Positions 26,754 through 35,938 of a stretch of 64,000 nt of DNA are shown piece after piece. Position numbers and translations under genes: made by a program. The notes beneath the pieces are model-generated. The model was not told the DNA's origin and searched no databases. It saw nothing but the letters and a program-made list of their open reading frames with translations. Within the stretch, counting starts at the first letter, position 1. Each line of letters opens with the position of its first letter. Origin of the DNA: SKLM01 sp964514285. GTDB taxonomy: Bacteria; Chloroflexota; Anaerolineae; B4-G1. The DNA lies in contig CAZEQC010000012.1 in NCBI GenBank assembly GCA_964514285.1, positions 4,559 to 68,558 on the forward strand, read 5' to 3'.

Positions 26754-27928
26754 CGCAGAAGGCGAAACTCCCCCTCGATCTTGAACCCGCAGGGCGGCCC
26801 GAGATAGAGGACAAGCTGGAGACCTCACCACCCGCGCGCCCGCACGCCATCGTCCACCTCGATCTAGACGCTTTCTACGCCGCCGTGGAGATGCTCCAGA
26901 ATCCCGGTTTAGAAGGCAAGCCAATCCTCGTCGGAGGACGTCCCTCCTCTCGGGGCGTCGTAGCCACCGCGTCCTACGCAGCTCGCGAGTACGGTATCCA
27001 CTCCGCGATGCCTATGGCGCAGGCTGTCCGGCTCTGCCCTCATGCCATCGTTCTCGCCCCTCGTTTCGACGTTTACCGAAGCTATTCGCAACGTGTGATG
27101 GCCATTCTGCGAGAGCAGACCACCTCGTTGGAGAAAGTCAGCATCGATGAAGCCTACCTCGACCTGACGGACGAGGTGTATGCCAGAGATAGAGGGGAAC
27201 CAGGGGACGAAGAGCCTCCCTGGGAACGGGCAGTGGAGATTGCTCGTCGACTCCAGAGACGAGTGCAAGACGACCTGGGGCTCTCAGCCTCGCTCGGGGT
27301 GGCGACCAACAAACTGGTAGCGAAGGTGGCCTCAGACCACGATAAGCCCGGGGGGCTAACCGTCGTGCAGCCGGGGGACGAGGCTGCTTTTCTCGCACCG
27401 TTGCCGGTGCGCGTGATCTGGGGCGTGGGCCCGGTGACAGCCGAGAAGCTGGCCCAGATGGGCGTGACGACCGTCGAAGATCTGGCATCCTTATCCGAAC
27501 GAGCGTTGCAGGCCCGCTTCGGCAGTCACGGCGCGTCCATGGCACGACGTGCCAGGGGCATCGACCAGCGCCCGGTCTGTACCGAGTATCAGCGCAAGTC
27601 CGTCAGTCGAGAGACAACGTTCAGCCAGGATCTGAAGGCTTGGGAGGACATGAAACATCACGTGTGGCGGCTCAGCCGTGGCGTGGCAGAGAGACTGGGA
27701 AAGGCTGGCCTGGTGGCAGGGACAATCGCCATCAAACTGCGCTATCGAGACTTCGAGACGTTAAACCGCCAGATGAGCCTCGACGTCCCGACTGATGACG
27801 AGGTGCGGATCTATCAAGCAGCCCTTGTGCTGCTGAAGCAGACCTGGGATCGCGATAGGCCGGTGCGGCTGCTGGGCGTGGGCGGCGATCATCTGGGACC
27901 GCCCACTGGGCAGTTGCCGCTCTTCTGA
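26750..27928 (+). CDS. dinB: DNA polymerase IV (Y family)
   Basis: Translesion polymerase of 392 residues: HLDLDAFYAAVE (metal-binding Asp), the YAAREYGIHSAMP segment, SIDEAYLDLT (catalytic Asp-Glu), the HhH thumb around GVGPVTAEKLAQMG, and a little-finger domain. The frame is open into topA. The best start is TTG at 26750, which overlaps the topA stop as TTGA with GGAG about 11 bases upstream, giving a normal-length N-terminal extension. No beta-clamp-binding motif is certain, although the protein ends in QLPLF, which fits a clamp-binding peptide. Confidence 0.9.
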   Translation: MTQKAKLPLDLEPAGRPEIEDKLETSPPARPHAIVHLDLDAFYAAVEMLQNPGLEGKPILVGGRPSSRGVVATASYAAREYGIHSAMPMAQAVRLCPHAIVLAPRFDVYRSYSQRVMAILREQTTSLEKVSIDEAYLDLTDEVYARDRGEPGDEEPPWERAVEIARRLQRRVQDDLGLSASLGVATNKLVAKVASDHDKPGGLTVVQPGDEAAFLAPLPVRVIWGVGPVTAEKLAQMGVTTVEDLASLSERALQARFGSHGASMARRARGIDQRPVCTEYQRKSVSRETTFSQDLKAWEDMKHHVWRLSRGVAERLGKAGLVAGTIAIKLRYRDFETLNRQMSLDVPTDDEVRIYQAALVLLKQTWDRDRPVRLLGVGGDHLGPPTGQLPLF

Positions 27929-27982
27929 GCATCGCCCGGCCTTCCTTCACTCCTCGGTCACCGCTGAACGCAATCGTCACTC

Positions 27983-28010
27983 TTGACTTTTCTTGACGCT
28001 GTACTATGCT
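27983..28010 (+). promoter_or_regulatory. Promoter for the nicotinate phosphoribosyltransferase gene
   Basis: TTGACT, 16 bases, TATGCT, about 45 bases before the ATG. No operator repeat was recognised. Confidence 0.6.
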
Positions 28011-28055
28011 ATGCACAATAATCTTGCCGAAACAACCAGGCTTTGAGGTGACAGT

Positions 28056-29615
28056 ATGAAACGATCAGATCGTCCGATATCCGAAGGGATCCTATTCACC
28101 GATCAGTACCAACTCACGATGGCCCACCTTTACTACCGGATGGGACTTCACGAGAAGCGCGTCCAATTCGATCACTTCTTCCGCGACTATCCCGTCTACG
28201 ACGGCCATAAGGCCGGCTATTGCATCTGCGCTGGACTGGAGTGGCTCCTGGACTGGATGGAAGATGCAAGGTTTCGCAACCAGGAGCTCGAGTATCTTCG
28301 CGGTCAGACCGGGCGGACCGGAGAACGCCTCTTCGAGGAGGACTTCCTGTCGTGGCTGCAGGACAACGGCTCGTTTGCCGGGCTAACGATGCGCGCGATA
28401 CCGGAAGGACGCGTCGTCCATCCAAACGTCCCGCTGACAGTGGTCCAGGGTCCGCTGGCGATGGCTCAGATCCTGGAGACCGCATTGCTCAACCGTCTCA
28501 ACTATCAGACGCTCATCGCCACCAAAGCCTCCAGGATCCACAGCAGCACACAGGGCCAGCTTCTCCTGGAGTTTGGCCTGCGCCGGGCGCACGACAAAGG
28601 CGCCAACGCCGGTGCTCGAGCAGCACTCATCGGCGGCGCCGACTTCACGTCCAACGTCGGGGCATCCGCCGTGCTTGGCTATCCCCCCAAGGGAACCCAC
28701 GCCCACAGCATGGTGCAGGTCTTCATGGGGCTGGGCGAAGGGGAACTGGCGGCCTTTCAGGCCTACGCCGACGTCTATCCCGACGACTGCCTACTCCTCG
28801 TCGACACCATCGACACCTTGGAGAGCGGCATCCCCAATGCCATCAAGGTCTTCGAAAATCTGCGGCGCAAGGGACACGAACCGATAGGCATCCGCCTCGA
28901 CTCCGGCGATCTAGCCTATCTGAGCATCCAGGCCGCCAAGATGCTGAACGATGCTGGTTTCCCCGATACGTCGATTGTGCTCTCCAGCAACCTGGACGAG
29001 CTCAACATTTGGCAGATCATCACCCAGATCCAGCAGGAAGCAAGCCGTTACAGCGTGGATCCTGATCATCTCATCGGCCGGCTGACCTATGGTGTGGGAA
29101 CCCGTTTGATCACGTCCTGGGGCGAGCCAGCTTTGGGTGGCGTTTACAAGCTGGTCGCAGTTCACGACGTAGGCGAATGGGTCCCAGCGATCAAGATATC
29201 GGAGTCGTCGGCCAAGACACCGAACCCAGGGCACAAACACGTATGGCGCATCTATGACAAGCGGGGAAAGGCGACAGCCGACCTCCTCAGCCTTGATGAC
29301 GAAGATCCGCGAGAGATGGATCAGGTCAAACTACACCACCCAACGGAGCACACCGTCCATCGAAAGCTGGGCAAGAACGAGATCGAGGAGATCGAGCCTC
29401 TTCTGGTCGACGTGCTGGACAAGGGGCAACGCGTCTGTAATCTTCCCTCTATCGAAGAGATGCGCGATCGTCGTCGATCGGATATCGAGCGTCTCGATCC
29501 CGGGGTCAAACGGCTTATCAACCCGCACGTCTATCACGTCTCCTTGACAGAGCGGCTATGGGACCTCAAGCAAGAGCTGATCGCGTCGGCGTTGGATAAC
29601 AACCGTGCACCGTAG
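28056..29615 (+). CDS. pncB: Nicotinate phosphoribosyltransferase
   Basis: Makes nicotinate mononucleotide from nicotinate and PRPP in NAD salvage. The 519 residues include LFTDQYQLTMAHLYYRMGLHEKRVQFDHFFR near the N-terminus (here split: FTDQYQLTMA and FDHFFRDYP), the FGLRRAHDKGANAGARAALIGG core, GTHAHSMVQ with the catalytic His, IRLDSGDLAYLS for phosphate binding, and a final domain of about 100 residues. GAGGTGA precedes the ATG. It has its own promoter and a hairpin behind it. Confidence 0.92.
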   Translation: MKRSDRPISEGILFTDQYQLTMAHLYYRMGLHEKRVQFDHFFRDYPVYDGHKAGYCICAGLEWLLDWMEDARFRNQELEYLRGQTGRTGERLFEEDFLSWLQDNGSFAGLTMRAIPEGRVVHPNVPLTVVQGPLAMAQILETALLNRLNYQTLIATKASRIHSSTQGQLLLEFGLRRAHDKGANAGARAALIGGADFTSNVGASAVLGYPPKGTHAHSMVQVFMGLGEGELAAFQAYADVYPDDCLLLVDTIDTLESGIPNAIKVFENLRRKGHEPIGIRLDSGDLAYLSIQAAKMLNDAGFPDTSIVLSSNLDELNIWQIITQIQQEASRYSVDPDHLIGRLTYGVGTRLITSWGEPALGGVYKLVAVHDVGEWVPAIKISESSAKTPNPGHKHVWRIYDKRGKATADLLSLDDEDPREMDQVKLHHPTEHTVHRKLGKNEIEEIEPLLVDVLDKGQRVCNLPSIEEMRDRRRSDIERLDPGVKRLINPHVYHVSLTERLWDLKQELIASALDNNRAP

Positions 29616-29688
29616 AGCGCTTTAACACTTCCTTAACGGAGGTGAAACCCTGTCCGTCTCCACGTTGAGGTATACTGCAAGCATAGTG

Positions 29689-29726
29689 CCTGGGAGCTAA
29701 CCGTCCCGCCCCGGTTGGTTTCCAGG
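29689..29726 (+). terminator. Hairpin between pncB and recD2
   Basis: Nested 5-bp stems (29689-29693 with 29722-29726; 29699-29703 with 29712-29716) separated by a symmetric internal loop. A pyrimidine-rich but not pure T tract follows. It may end pncB transcription, but a real intrinsic terminator would have more Ts. Confidence 0.45.
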
Positions 29727-29748
29727 TACTTGCTCTCCTCTTCCCCTC

Positions 29749-29776
29749 TTGCTTACATTCTCTTTTCTGCTACCAT
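29749..29776 (+). promoter_or_regulatory. Possible leaderless promoter of recD2
   Basis: TTGCTT, 16 bases, TACCAT, with the ATG only 8 bases after the -10. No ribosome-binding site precedes the ATG, so a leaderless mRNA is likely if this promoter is used. Confidence 0.45.
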
Positions 29777-29784
29777 TCTCCCTG

Positions 29785-32028
29785 ATGGACGATCAGCTTG
29801 AGGGCTCAGTAGAGCGTATCACCTACTACAACCAGGAAAACGGCTACTCTGTCATCCGCCTCAACGTCGAAGGTCGTTCCGATCTGGTGACCGTAGTGGG
29901 CAACCTGCCTGAGGTCCAACCTGGGGAGAGTCTCCGCCTGGAAGGACGCTGGACGAAGCACCCCCAGTACGGACGTCAGTTCAAGGCTGAATGGTGCGAA
30001 CAAGTTCTCCCTGCCACCATCGAGGGTCTCAAGGCCTACCTCGGTTCTGGTATGATCAAAGGTGTTGGCCCTGTCACCGCCAAGCGCATCGTCCAACGCT
30101 TCGGGGTCGACACGCTTGACGTCCTCGACGAGAAACCTAAGCGGCTGAGAGAGGTGCTTGGCGTAGGGCCTAAGCGAGTCACTGCCATCGCCAAGGCCTG
30201 GGAGGAACAGAAACAGATCCGCCAAGTGATGATGTTCCTTCAAAGCCACGGCGTCTCCACCAATCTGGCGGTCAAGATCTACAAGACCTACGGGGATGAT
30301 GCACTCCAGGTGGTGCAAGAGGATCCTTATCGACTCGCCCGGGACATCTGGGGCGTGGGATTCAAGACCGCCGACAAGGTAGCCCAGGACCTGGGTCTCC
30401 CTCACGATGCGCCCTCCCGGGTGCAGGCCGGCGTGGCGTACGCGTTGAGCCAACTGGCTGACCAGGGTCACGTCTACGTGCCGGAGGAGGAGTTGGTGAC
30501 CGAGGCGGCCCCCCTCCTGGAGGTGGAACCCAGGCTGATCAAGGACGCCATCGGGGAACTCGACACCGACCAGGTCGTGCAGCGCGAGACGCTCCGCTAT
30601 CCCAGCCTCGAGGAAGGAAAAGACCCCAAAGACACCCCCACAGCAAACTTCTATGTGCGTGAAGAGGAGGCCGTCTACCTGGCACCATTCTACTATGGCG
30701 AGGTAGGGGTTACCAACCGGTTGCGAGATCTCCTGGACGATCCCAATACGCGTCTGGCGCCCTTCCGCAGTGTCGATTGGAATGCTCTCCTTCCGCAAAT
30801 CACCCGCGATGCAGCGATTGAGCTCTCCACCGAGCAGCAGCGCGCCGTACGAACAGCTCTGACGAACAAAATAACCGTTCTCACAGGCGGCCCCGGGACA
30901 GGTAAAACGGTCACCGTGCGCACCGTCATCGCCGCGCTGGAGGCATTCCATCGCAAATACGCGCTCTGCGCTCCCACAGGTCGCGCCGCCAAGCGCCTTT
31001 CCGAGGCCACTGATCGGCCAGCTAAGACCGTCCACCGCCTCTTGGAGTACTCGCCACAGCAGGGCTTTCAGCGGAACGAGGAGGTCCCGTTGGAGATCGA
31101 TTGTCTCATCGTCGATGAGGCCTCCATGCTCGACTTACTGCTGACTAACCGCTTGCTCAAGGCCGTGAAGACAGCGACGCACGTCCTCTTCGTCGGGGAC
31201 GTGGATCAGCTACCTTCTGTGGGAGCTGGAGACGTGTTGCGTGACATCATTGCTTCGGACCGCGTCGCTGTGGTGGAGCTGACCAAGATCTTCCGGCAGG
31301 CCGCGAACAGCGGTATCGTGGTCAACGCGCACCGCATCAATCAGGGGCAGTTTCCCATCCTCAACGAGTTCGGCGACTTCTACTACTTCTCAAAGGAAGA
31401 GCCTGAGGAAGCAGCCACGCTCCTCGTCGACATCGTGAAGCGCCGTATCCCGCGGAAGTTCAAGCTCGACCCGATGGATGACGTGCAGGTGATGGCGCCC
31501 ATGTACCGCGGAGCCTGTGGAGTATCTAACTTGAACGAGATCCTCCAGAAAGCCCTCAATCCCCCAGCAGCGCGCAAGCGGGAGAAACAAGTGGGGGGCC
31601 GCATCTTCCGTGTCGGTGACAAGGTAATGCAGACCCGAAACAACTACGACAAGGATATCTACAACGGCGACATCGGACGCGTGCTGCGCATCAACACCGT
31701 GGAACAGACTCTGACTGTCCGCATCGATGAGCGTCCAAACCGGGGCCGTTCCATCATCTACGACTGGGTCGAATTGGATGAGCTGGTGCACGCTTTTGCC
31801 ATTTCGGTCCATAAGAGCCAGGGAAGCGAGTATACCGCCGTCGTCTTGCCCATTCTGACCCAGCACTATCTCCTCCTCCAGCGCAATCTATTGTACACCG
31901 CGGTCACCCGAGCAAAGCAGCTGGTCGTGCTGGTGGGTACACGTAAGGCCATCTGGATCGCCGTGAAGAACGATAAGGTGAGCGAGCGGTATTCGGGGCT
32001 CAGCGTAAGACTCCGGGAGAGAACGTGA
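29785..32028 (+). CDS. recD2: RecD2-type ATP-dependent 5'-3' DNA helicase
   Basis: 747 residues. An N-terminal OB-like domain and paired HhH region (about 1-190, GVGPVTAKRIV and GVGPKRVTAIA) are followed by SF1B helicase motifs: motif I GGPGTGKT (368-375), PTGRAAKRL, the IVDEASMLD DExx box, GDVDQLPSVGAGDVL, and the C-terminal SH3-like insert and HKSQGSEYTAVV motif. It is not part of a RecBCD complex here. The ATG at 29785 is chosen because upstream codons fall into the promoter region. Confidence 0.92.
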   Translation: MDDQLEGSVERITYYNQENGYSVIRLNVEGRSDLVTVVGNLPEVQPGESLRLEGRWTKHPQYGRQFKAEWCEQVLPATIEGLKAYLGSGMIKGVGPVTAKRIVQRFGVDTLDVLDEKPKRLREVLGVGPKRVTAIAKAWEEQKQIRQVMMFLQSHGVSTNLAVKIYKTYGDDALQVVQEDPYRLARDIWGVGFKTADKVAQDLGLPHDAPSRVQAGVAYALSQLADQGHVYVPEEELVTEAAPLLEVEPRLIKDAIGELDTDQVVQRETLRYPSLEEGKDPKDTPTANFYVREEEAVYLAPFYYGEVGVTNRLRDLLDDPNTRLAPFRSVDWNALLPQITRDAAIELSTEQQRAVRTALTNKITVLTGGPGTGKTVTVRTVIAALEAFHRKYALCAPTGRAAKRLSEATDRPAKTVHRLLEYSPQQGFQRNEEVPLEIDCLIVDEASMLDLLLTNRLLKAVKTATHVLFVGDVDQLPSVGAGDVLRDIIASDRVAVVELTKIFRQAANSGIVVNAHRINQGQFPILNEFGDFYYFSKEEPEEAATLLVDIVKRRIPRKFKLDPMDDVQVMAPMYRGACGVSNLNEILQKALNPPAARKREKQVGGRIFRVGDKVMQTRNNYDKDIYNGDIGRVLRINTVEQTLTVRIDERPNRGRSIIYDWVELDELVHAFAISVHKSQGSEYTAVVLPILTQHYLLLQRNLLYTAVTRAKQLVVLVGTRKAIWIAVKNDKVSERYSGLSVRLRERT

Positions 32029-32104
32029 TAGAGGACGCGTCAGATCAAGAATCTGCACCAATCACAAAGAGCAATGAATCGGACATCGAAATCGCGTACG
32101 ATCT

Positions 32105-32761
32105 ATGGAGTCAACAATGAAGAGAGAAGAAGAACAGTCCCAGACGTGCGAGGAGACGTGCCCTGAAACCCACGAAGAGGCGTACTCCGAGGCGTATGAG
32201 GAGGCATTACGTCTGACCGTGGTCGCTCACCGGCAACAGGTACGGAAAGGAAGCGGACTTCCCTACATCATCCACCCTGTTCACGTCTCCGTCATTCTGC
32301 TGCGCCACGGTTTTTCGACCGAAGCAGCCATCGCCGGATTGCTTCACGACATCGTCGAGGACCAGGGCTACGCTCTGGCTGAGATTGTGGAGCAATTCGG
32401 GCCTCGGGTGGCGGAGATGGTCGACGCCCTTTCAGAGCGCAAGTACAACGCTCGGGGCGAGAAACGGGCTTGGAAGGTGCGCAAGCGTGAGGCCCTGGAG
32501 CAGATACGAACTGCCAGTAGAGGCGCCGTGGCGGTCAAGGCCGCTGACGCCCTCCACAATGCCAAGAGCTTCCTGGAGGACCTGGAGCAAAAGGGACCAC
32601 AGATCTGGCGAAACTTCAACCAGGGGGCCGGGCCTCAGCTGGCTTATTACCGCAGGATCGTCGAGGTCAGCAGGGAGAGTCTGGGAACCCATCCTCTTAT
32701 AGAAGAGCTGGACGAAGCTGTGGGTCGCTTGGCGCAGGCGATCAGAGAGACCGGCGGGTAA
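32105..32761 (+). CDS. HD-domain protein, small alarmone hydrolase-like
   Basis: 218 residues. After an acidic N-terminal segment comes an HD hydrolase domain like that of RelA/SpoT and Mesh1: AHRQQVRKGSGLPYIIHP, LLHDIVED (metal-binding HD at 81-82 and the ED motif), and VKAADALHNAKSF. No synthetase domain follows. It could degrade (p)ppGpp, but other nucleotide phosphohydrolases share the fold. The ATG at 32105 and one at 32117 are both possible; neither has a strong ribosome-binding site. Confidence 0.72.
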   Translation: MESTMKREEEQSQTCEETCPETHEEAYSEAYEEALRLTVVAHRQQVRKGSGLPYIIHPVHVSVILLRHGFSTEAAIAGLLHDIVEDQGYALAEIVEQFGPRVAEMVDALSERKYNARGEKRAWKVRKREALEQIRTASRGAVAVKAADALHNAKSFLEDLEQKGPQIWRNFNQGAGPQLAYYRRIVEVSRESLGTHPLIEELDEAVGRLAQAIRETGG

Positions 32762-32793
32762 GACATCTTCGCCCCGAAATCCCCCTCAATGAG

Positions 32794-33981
32794 CTAAGAC
32801 GGTCGCTCCTGCAACATTACCGTCACAGTCTGTTCCTCGCCGTCACGCACAAACGTCACCCCCACAGCGTCCCCCACCCGCGTCTGGGTCTCCAGGTAGA
32901 CCGTCAGATCCTGGTAATCGTCGATCGGCTCGCCATCGACCGCGATAATGACGTCACCTCCCAGGGGAACGCGATAGCGACCGATTTGCACCGCCCGATC
33001 ACCGCCGCGGATCCCAGCTTGGTCGGCGGGCCCACCGCGGACGATCTGCAGTACCAGCACACCTCTATCCACCGGAACGTCCATACCAGCCTCGCGAAAG
33101 GCTCGAGCTCGATCTGGCGTCAGCGAGATCGGCTCGATACCCAGCCAGGGATGCGGATAGCGTCCCCAGGCGATTAGTTGCGGCACCACACGCCGCACGG
33201 TGTTAGCCGGTACGGCAAATCCTACACCGGCGTTAGCCTGGCTCGGGCTGACAATCTGAGAGTTCACACCGATCACGCGTCCCTTCAGGTCGAGGAGGGG
33301 ACCGCCAGAGTTGCCTGGATTGATAGCCGCGTCGGTCTGAATGACCTCTCCAATGAAGTTGTTCTCCGGACCCTTGATCACTCGCCCCAGTGAGCTGATG
33401 ACGCCGACAGTCAGAGTCCGTTCTAACCCGAAGGGATTGCCAATAGCGACAACGAATTGGCCCACGGTGAGCGCGTCCGAGTTCCCCAAAGGAACCGCCT
33501 GTGGCAGACCCTCGGCGTCGATCTGGATCACAGCCAAGTCATTGGTTGGATCCTCTCCAACGACCTCAGCTGAGTACGTGTCGCCGTCGGCCAGCGTCAC
33601 CGAAAGCTCCTCTGCATCCTCTATCACGTGATAGTTTGTGACGATGTGGCCCTCATCATCGTAGATGAAACCAGATCCAGTGCCCTCCTGAGGCACTGGG
33701 TTGAAGAAGAAATCGTACGCATAGGTGACGCTGGTGATGTTGACCACCGCCGATCCCGTCTCTCCATAGACGGCCTCCACCTGGGCCTCCAGAGCGTTGG
33801 CAGGCTGCTCCGCTGCCACCGGCGTCTGGGGAGGGGCCGGGGTGGGCGTCGGAGGCGGAGCCGTCGGCGTAGACGTGCCGAGCAGCATCTGACTGGAGAG
33901 ACTACACCCCAACGCTCCACCCAGCAATGCGGCGACAATGATCAGAATGGGGGCGCCGACCTTTTCGCGCTCGCTCATCAT
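32794..33981 (-). CDS. htrA: HtrA/DegP-like S1C serine protease with PDZ domain
   Basis: An envelope quality-control protease of 395 residues. It has an N-terminal membrane or lipoprotein signal (ALGC at Cys26), a Thr/Pro-rich spacer, and a trypsin-like domain with His118 (NYHVI), Asp148 (NDLAVI) and Ser225 (GNSGGP). One PDZ domain follows (about 275-390). It trails dnaK-grpE-dnaJ in one orientation, so it is probably a stress-operon member. ATGs at 33981 and 33978 both follow GAGGGGG; a TTG lies one codon further up. Confidence 0.93.
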   Translation of the reverse strand: MMSEREKVGAPILIIVAALLGGALGCSLSSQMLLGTSTPTAPPPTPTPAPPQTPVAAEQPANALEAQVEAVYGETGSAVVNITSVTYAYDFFFNPVPQEGTGSGFIYDDEGHIVTNYHVIEDAEELSVTLADGDTYSAEVVGEDPTNDLAVIQIDAEGLPQAVPLGNSDALTVGQFVVAIGNPFGLERTLTVGVISSLGRVIKGPENNFIGEVIQTDAAINPGNSGGPLLDLKGRVIGVNSQIVSPSQANAGVGFAVPANTVRRVVPQLIAWGRYPHPWLGIEPISLTPDRARAFREAGMDVPVDRGVLVLQIVRGGPADQAGIRGGDRAVQIGRYRVPLGGDVIIAVDGEPIDDYQDLTVYLETQTRVGDAVGVTFVRDGEEQTVTVMLQERPS

Positions 33982-33990
33982 CAAAGCCCC

Positions 33991-34038
33991 CTCAGGATAA
34001 GCTCCGCAGTTCCTCTCAGGATAAGCTCCGCAGTTCCT
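33991..34038. repeat. Perfect 24-bp tandem duplication at the dnaJ-htrA junction
   Basis: Positions 33991-34014 and 34015-34038 are identical. The unit contains the last codons and stop of dnaJ, so the intact gene stops in one copy and the other sits in the spacer ahead of the htrA ribosome-binding site. It is a recent slippage or unequal-crossover duplication. Confidence 0.85.
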
Positions 34039-35020
34039 CGAAGAGCTCGCGCTGGCGCGGCGTGAGGTCCGCCGGGAGTCGCACGTTCATCTCAGCATAG
34101 AGATCGCCGTGCTCCTCTGGGTTTCGCAGCTTGGGCATTCCCTTCCCCCGCAGCCGGAAGACCTGACCGTTCTGTGTGCCCGAGGGAATGGTCAGCATAA
34201 CAGATCCATTCATCGTCGGCACCCGGGCTTCTCCCCCCAAAACCGCCGTGTAGAGATCGACCGTCACGACCGTTCGCAAGTCGTCGCCCTCGCGCTCAAA
34301 CTGTTCATCCGATCGCACATTGACGTGGAGATAGAGATCCCCCGCCTCTCCGCCGGCTGCTCCCACTCCTCCTTCACCAGACACCCGAACACGTGTCCCT
34401 GTGCGAGCACCCGGGGGGATCTTGACCTCTAACCGACGTCCATCTTTCTGCAGAATCCGCGTGGTGCCAGCATAGGCCTCACGCAGACTTATGTCGACCG
34501 CTTGTTCGTAGTCCTGACCGCGTCGTGCGCGGGCCTGATAATCAAACCCTCCAGGGCTGGCCCGCGTCCCAGCTGCACCGCTTCGCGGCGCACCGCGTGG
34601 CGCAGTTCCTCCCATCCCCCCGAAGATCTGAGTGAAGAAATCGGAGAAGGGGCTGCCGCCGCCGAAGAGATCCTCTAGATCTTCCGGCGTCCCTTGACGC
34701 ACGTGGACACGCTGTGGCCCTGCCCCGGCCGGGCCGCCAGCCGTCGTCCACTGCCCCCAGTCGAAACCACCAGGCCGGCCCCCACCTTGCTGGTAGCTCT
34801 GCCAATTCGCTCCCAGCCGATCGTACTTCCGACGTTTCTCGGGGTCGGAAAGCACCTCGTAAGCTTCGTTGATCTGCTTGAACCGCTCCTCGGCCTCCGA
34901 ATCGTTCGGGTTGACGTCTGGATGATGCTTACGCGCGAGTTGACGGAAGGCACGACGGATTTCGTCCTGCTCAGCGTCCTCACTTACACCCAGGATGTCA
35001 TAGTAGTCTCTATACTCCAT
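34016..35020 (-). CDS. dnaJ: DnaJ/CbpA-type co-chaperone without zinc fingers
   Basis: 334 residues: J domain with HPD at 33-35, a Gly-rich linker (about 75-150), and two C-terminal substrate-binding domains (LEVKIPPGARTGTRVRVSGEGG; TIPSGTQNGQVFRLRGKGMP). The four CxxCxGxG zinc-binding repeats of canonical DnaJ are absent, so it is CbpA-like (class B). Its position in the dnaK operon suggests it is the main DnaK partner. GAGGTGG precedes the ATG. Confidence 0.9.
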   Translation of the reverse strand: MEYRDYYDILGVSEDAEQDEIRRAFRQLARKHHPDVNPNDSEAEERFKQINEAYEVLSDPEKRRKYDRLGANWQSYQQGGGRPGGFDWGQWTTAGGPAGAGPQRVHVRQGTPEDLEDLFGGGSPFSDFFTQIFGGMGGTAPRGAPRSGAAGTRASPGGFDYQARARRGQDYEQAVDISLREAYAGTTRILQKDGRRLEVKIPPGARTGTRVRVSGEGGVGAAGGEAGDLYLHVNVRSDEQFEREGDDLRTVVTVDLYTAVLGGEARVPTMNGSVMLTIPSGTQNGQVFRLRGKGMPKLRNPEEHGDLYAEMNVRLPADLTPRQRELFEELRSLS

Positions 35021-35145
35021 ACCACCTCTATCGTCTCGGTAGGGTCACCGCTGAAGACAGCCCCCACGCGCCGATACCTCGTAGCTTATGGCTGTCGAGT
35101 GTGACGGGCTCTTCAACAGACACTCTTGGGCACATATGTCGCGCT

Positions 35146-35179
35146 GCACGGCCTGGATAAGTATCCACCCAGGCCGTGC
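35146..35179 (-). other. Hairpin between grpE and dnaJ
   Basis: Perfect 11-bp inverted repeat (35146-35156 with 35169-35179), 12-base loop, in the 186-base spacer of the chaperone operon. There is no T-run. It may act in mRNA processing or partial attenuation; it is not a CIRCE element. Confidence 0.55.
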
Positions 35180-35206
35180 TATGCGCAACCTCCCAGACTC
35201 GTCGTC

Positions 35207-35851
35207 CTATTTGGCCACGATCACACGAGACGGCCGCAGGAGCCGGCCGTCTAGACGATACCCCGACTGCGTCACGTCCACGACGGTGCCTTGCTCCGCC
35301 TCGACGTTCTGATGGGGAACCGTCCCCACGGCTTCGTGCCAAGCCGGATCGAATGCCTGCCCCTCAGCCACAATCGACTCAACGCCCTCTTGTTTCAAGA
35401 GCTGATTCAGTGAGCGCTGGGTTACCTTCATACCTTCGCGAAGAGCTCCATGCTCATCACTCTCGACCCTCAACGCCCGCTCCAGGTCGTCTGCAATCAT
35501 TAGAAAGTTCCGTAGCAGCCGTGCCCGGTCCGCCTCAATGCGATCCTCAGCCAAGCGACGCTGCCGCTTGCGGAAGTTCTCGATCTCAGCTTGGAGGCGT
35601 AACGCTCGATCGCGCCACATCTCGAGGTCCTCTTCAAGTGCCTCGATCTTCTCCTGCTGGGCCTGAGCGCCATCCTCTCCCGCCTGTCTTGACGACCGTG
35701 TGACCGGATCCCTCTCCGTCGCAGCCACTGGCTCCTGCTCGACGACGGCAGGTTCGGACTCGGTGGCCACACGCTTCTTCTCTGTCACTTCCTGATCTGA
35801 CCGATCGTCTGACCCTCTCACTCGGATCGGTACGCGCACTCGTTTGTTCAT
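35207..35851 (-). CDS. grpE: Nucleotide exchange factor GrpE
   Basis: 214 residues: a charged disordered N-terminus (about 1-65), a long coiled-coil (about 65-130, LQAEIENFRKRQ), then the beta-wing domain with DPAWHEAV and a C-terminal GYRLDGRLLRPSRVIVAK. It releases ADP from DnaK. It lies 87 bases behind dnaK in the same operon, with a modest GTAGGGA before the ATG. Confidence 0.95.
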   Translation of the reverse strand: MNKRVRVPIRVRGSDDRSDQEVTEKKRVATESEPAVVEQEPVAATERDPVTRSSRQAGEDGAQAQQEKIEALEEDLEMWRDRALRLQAEIENFRKRQRRLAEDRIEADRARLLRNFLMIADDLERALRVESDEHGALREGMKVTQRSLNQLLKQEGVESIVAEGQAFDPAWHEAVGTVPHQNVEAEQGTVVDVTQSGYRLDGRLLRPSRVIVAK

Positions 35852-35938
35852 AGGTTCCCTACTTCAGCAGAAGCGGTAGATTGGTCCCCGGTGTGCCAAG
35901 CGTCTTCTAGAGCCGGCTCCCAATCTACCGCACTGAGT

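Noticed and set aside
29806..31035. 409-codon open frame antisense to recD2
   Set aside because: It lies wholly across the recD2 coding region and has no recognisable domain.
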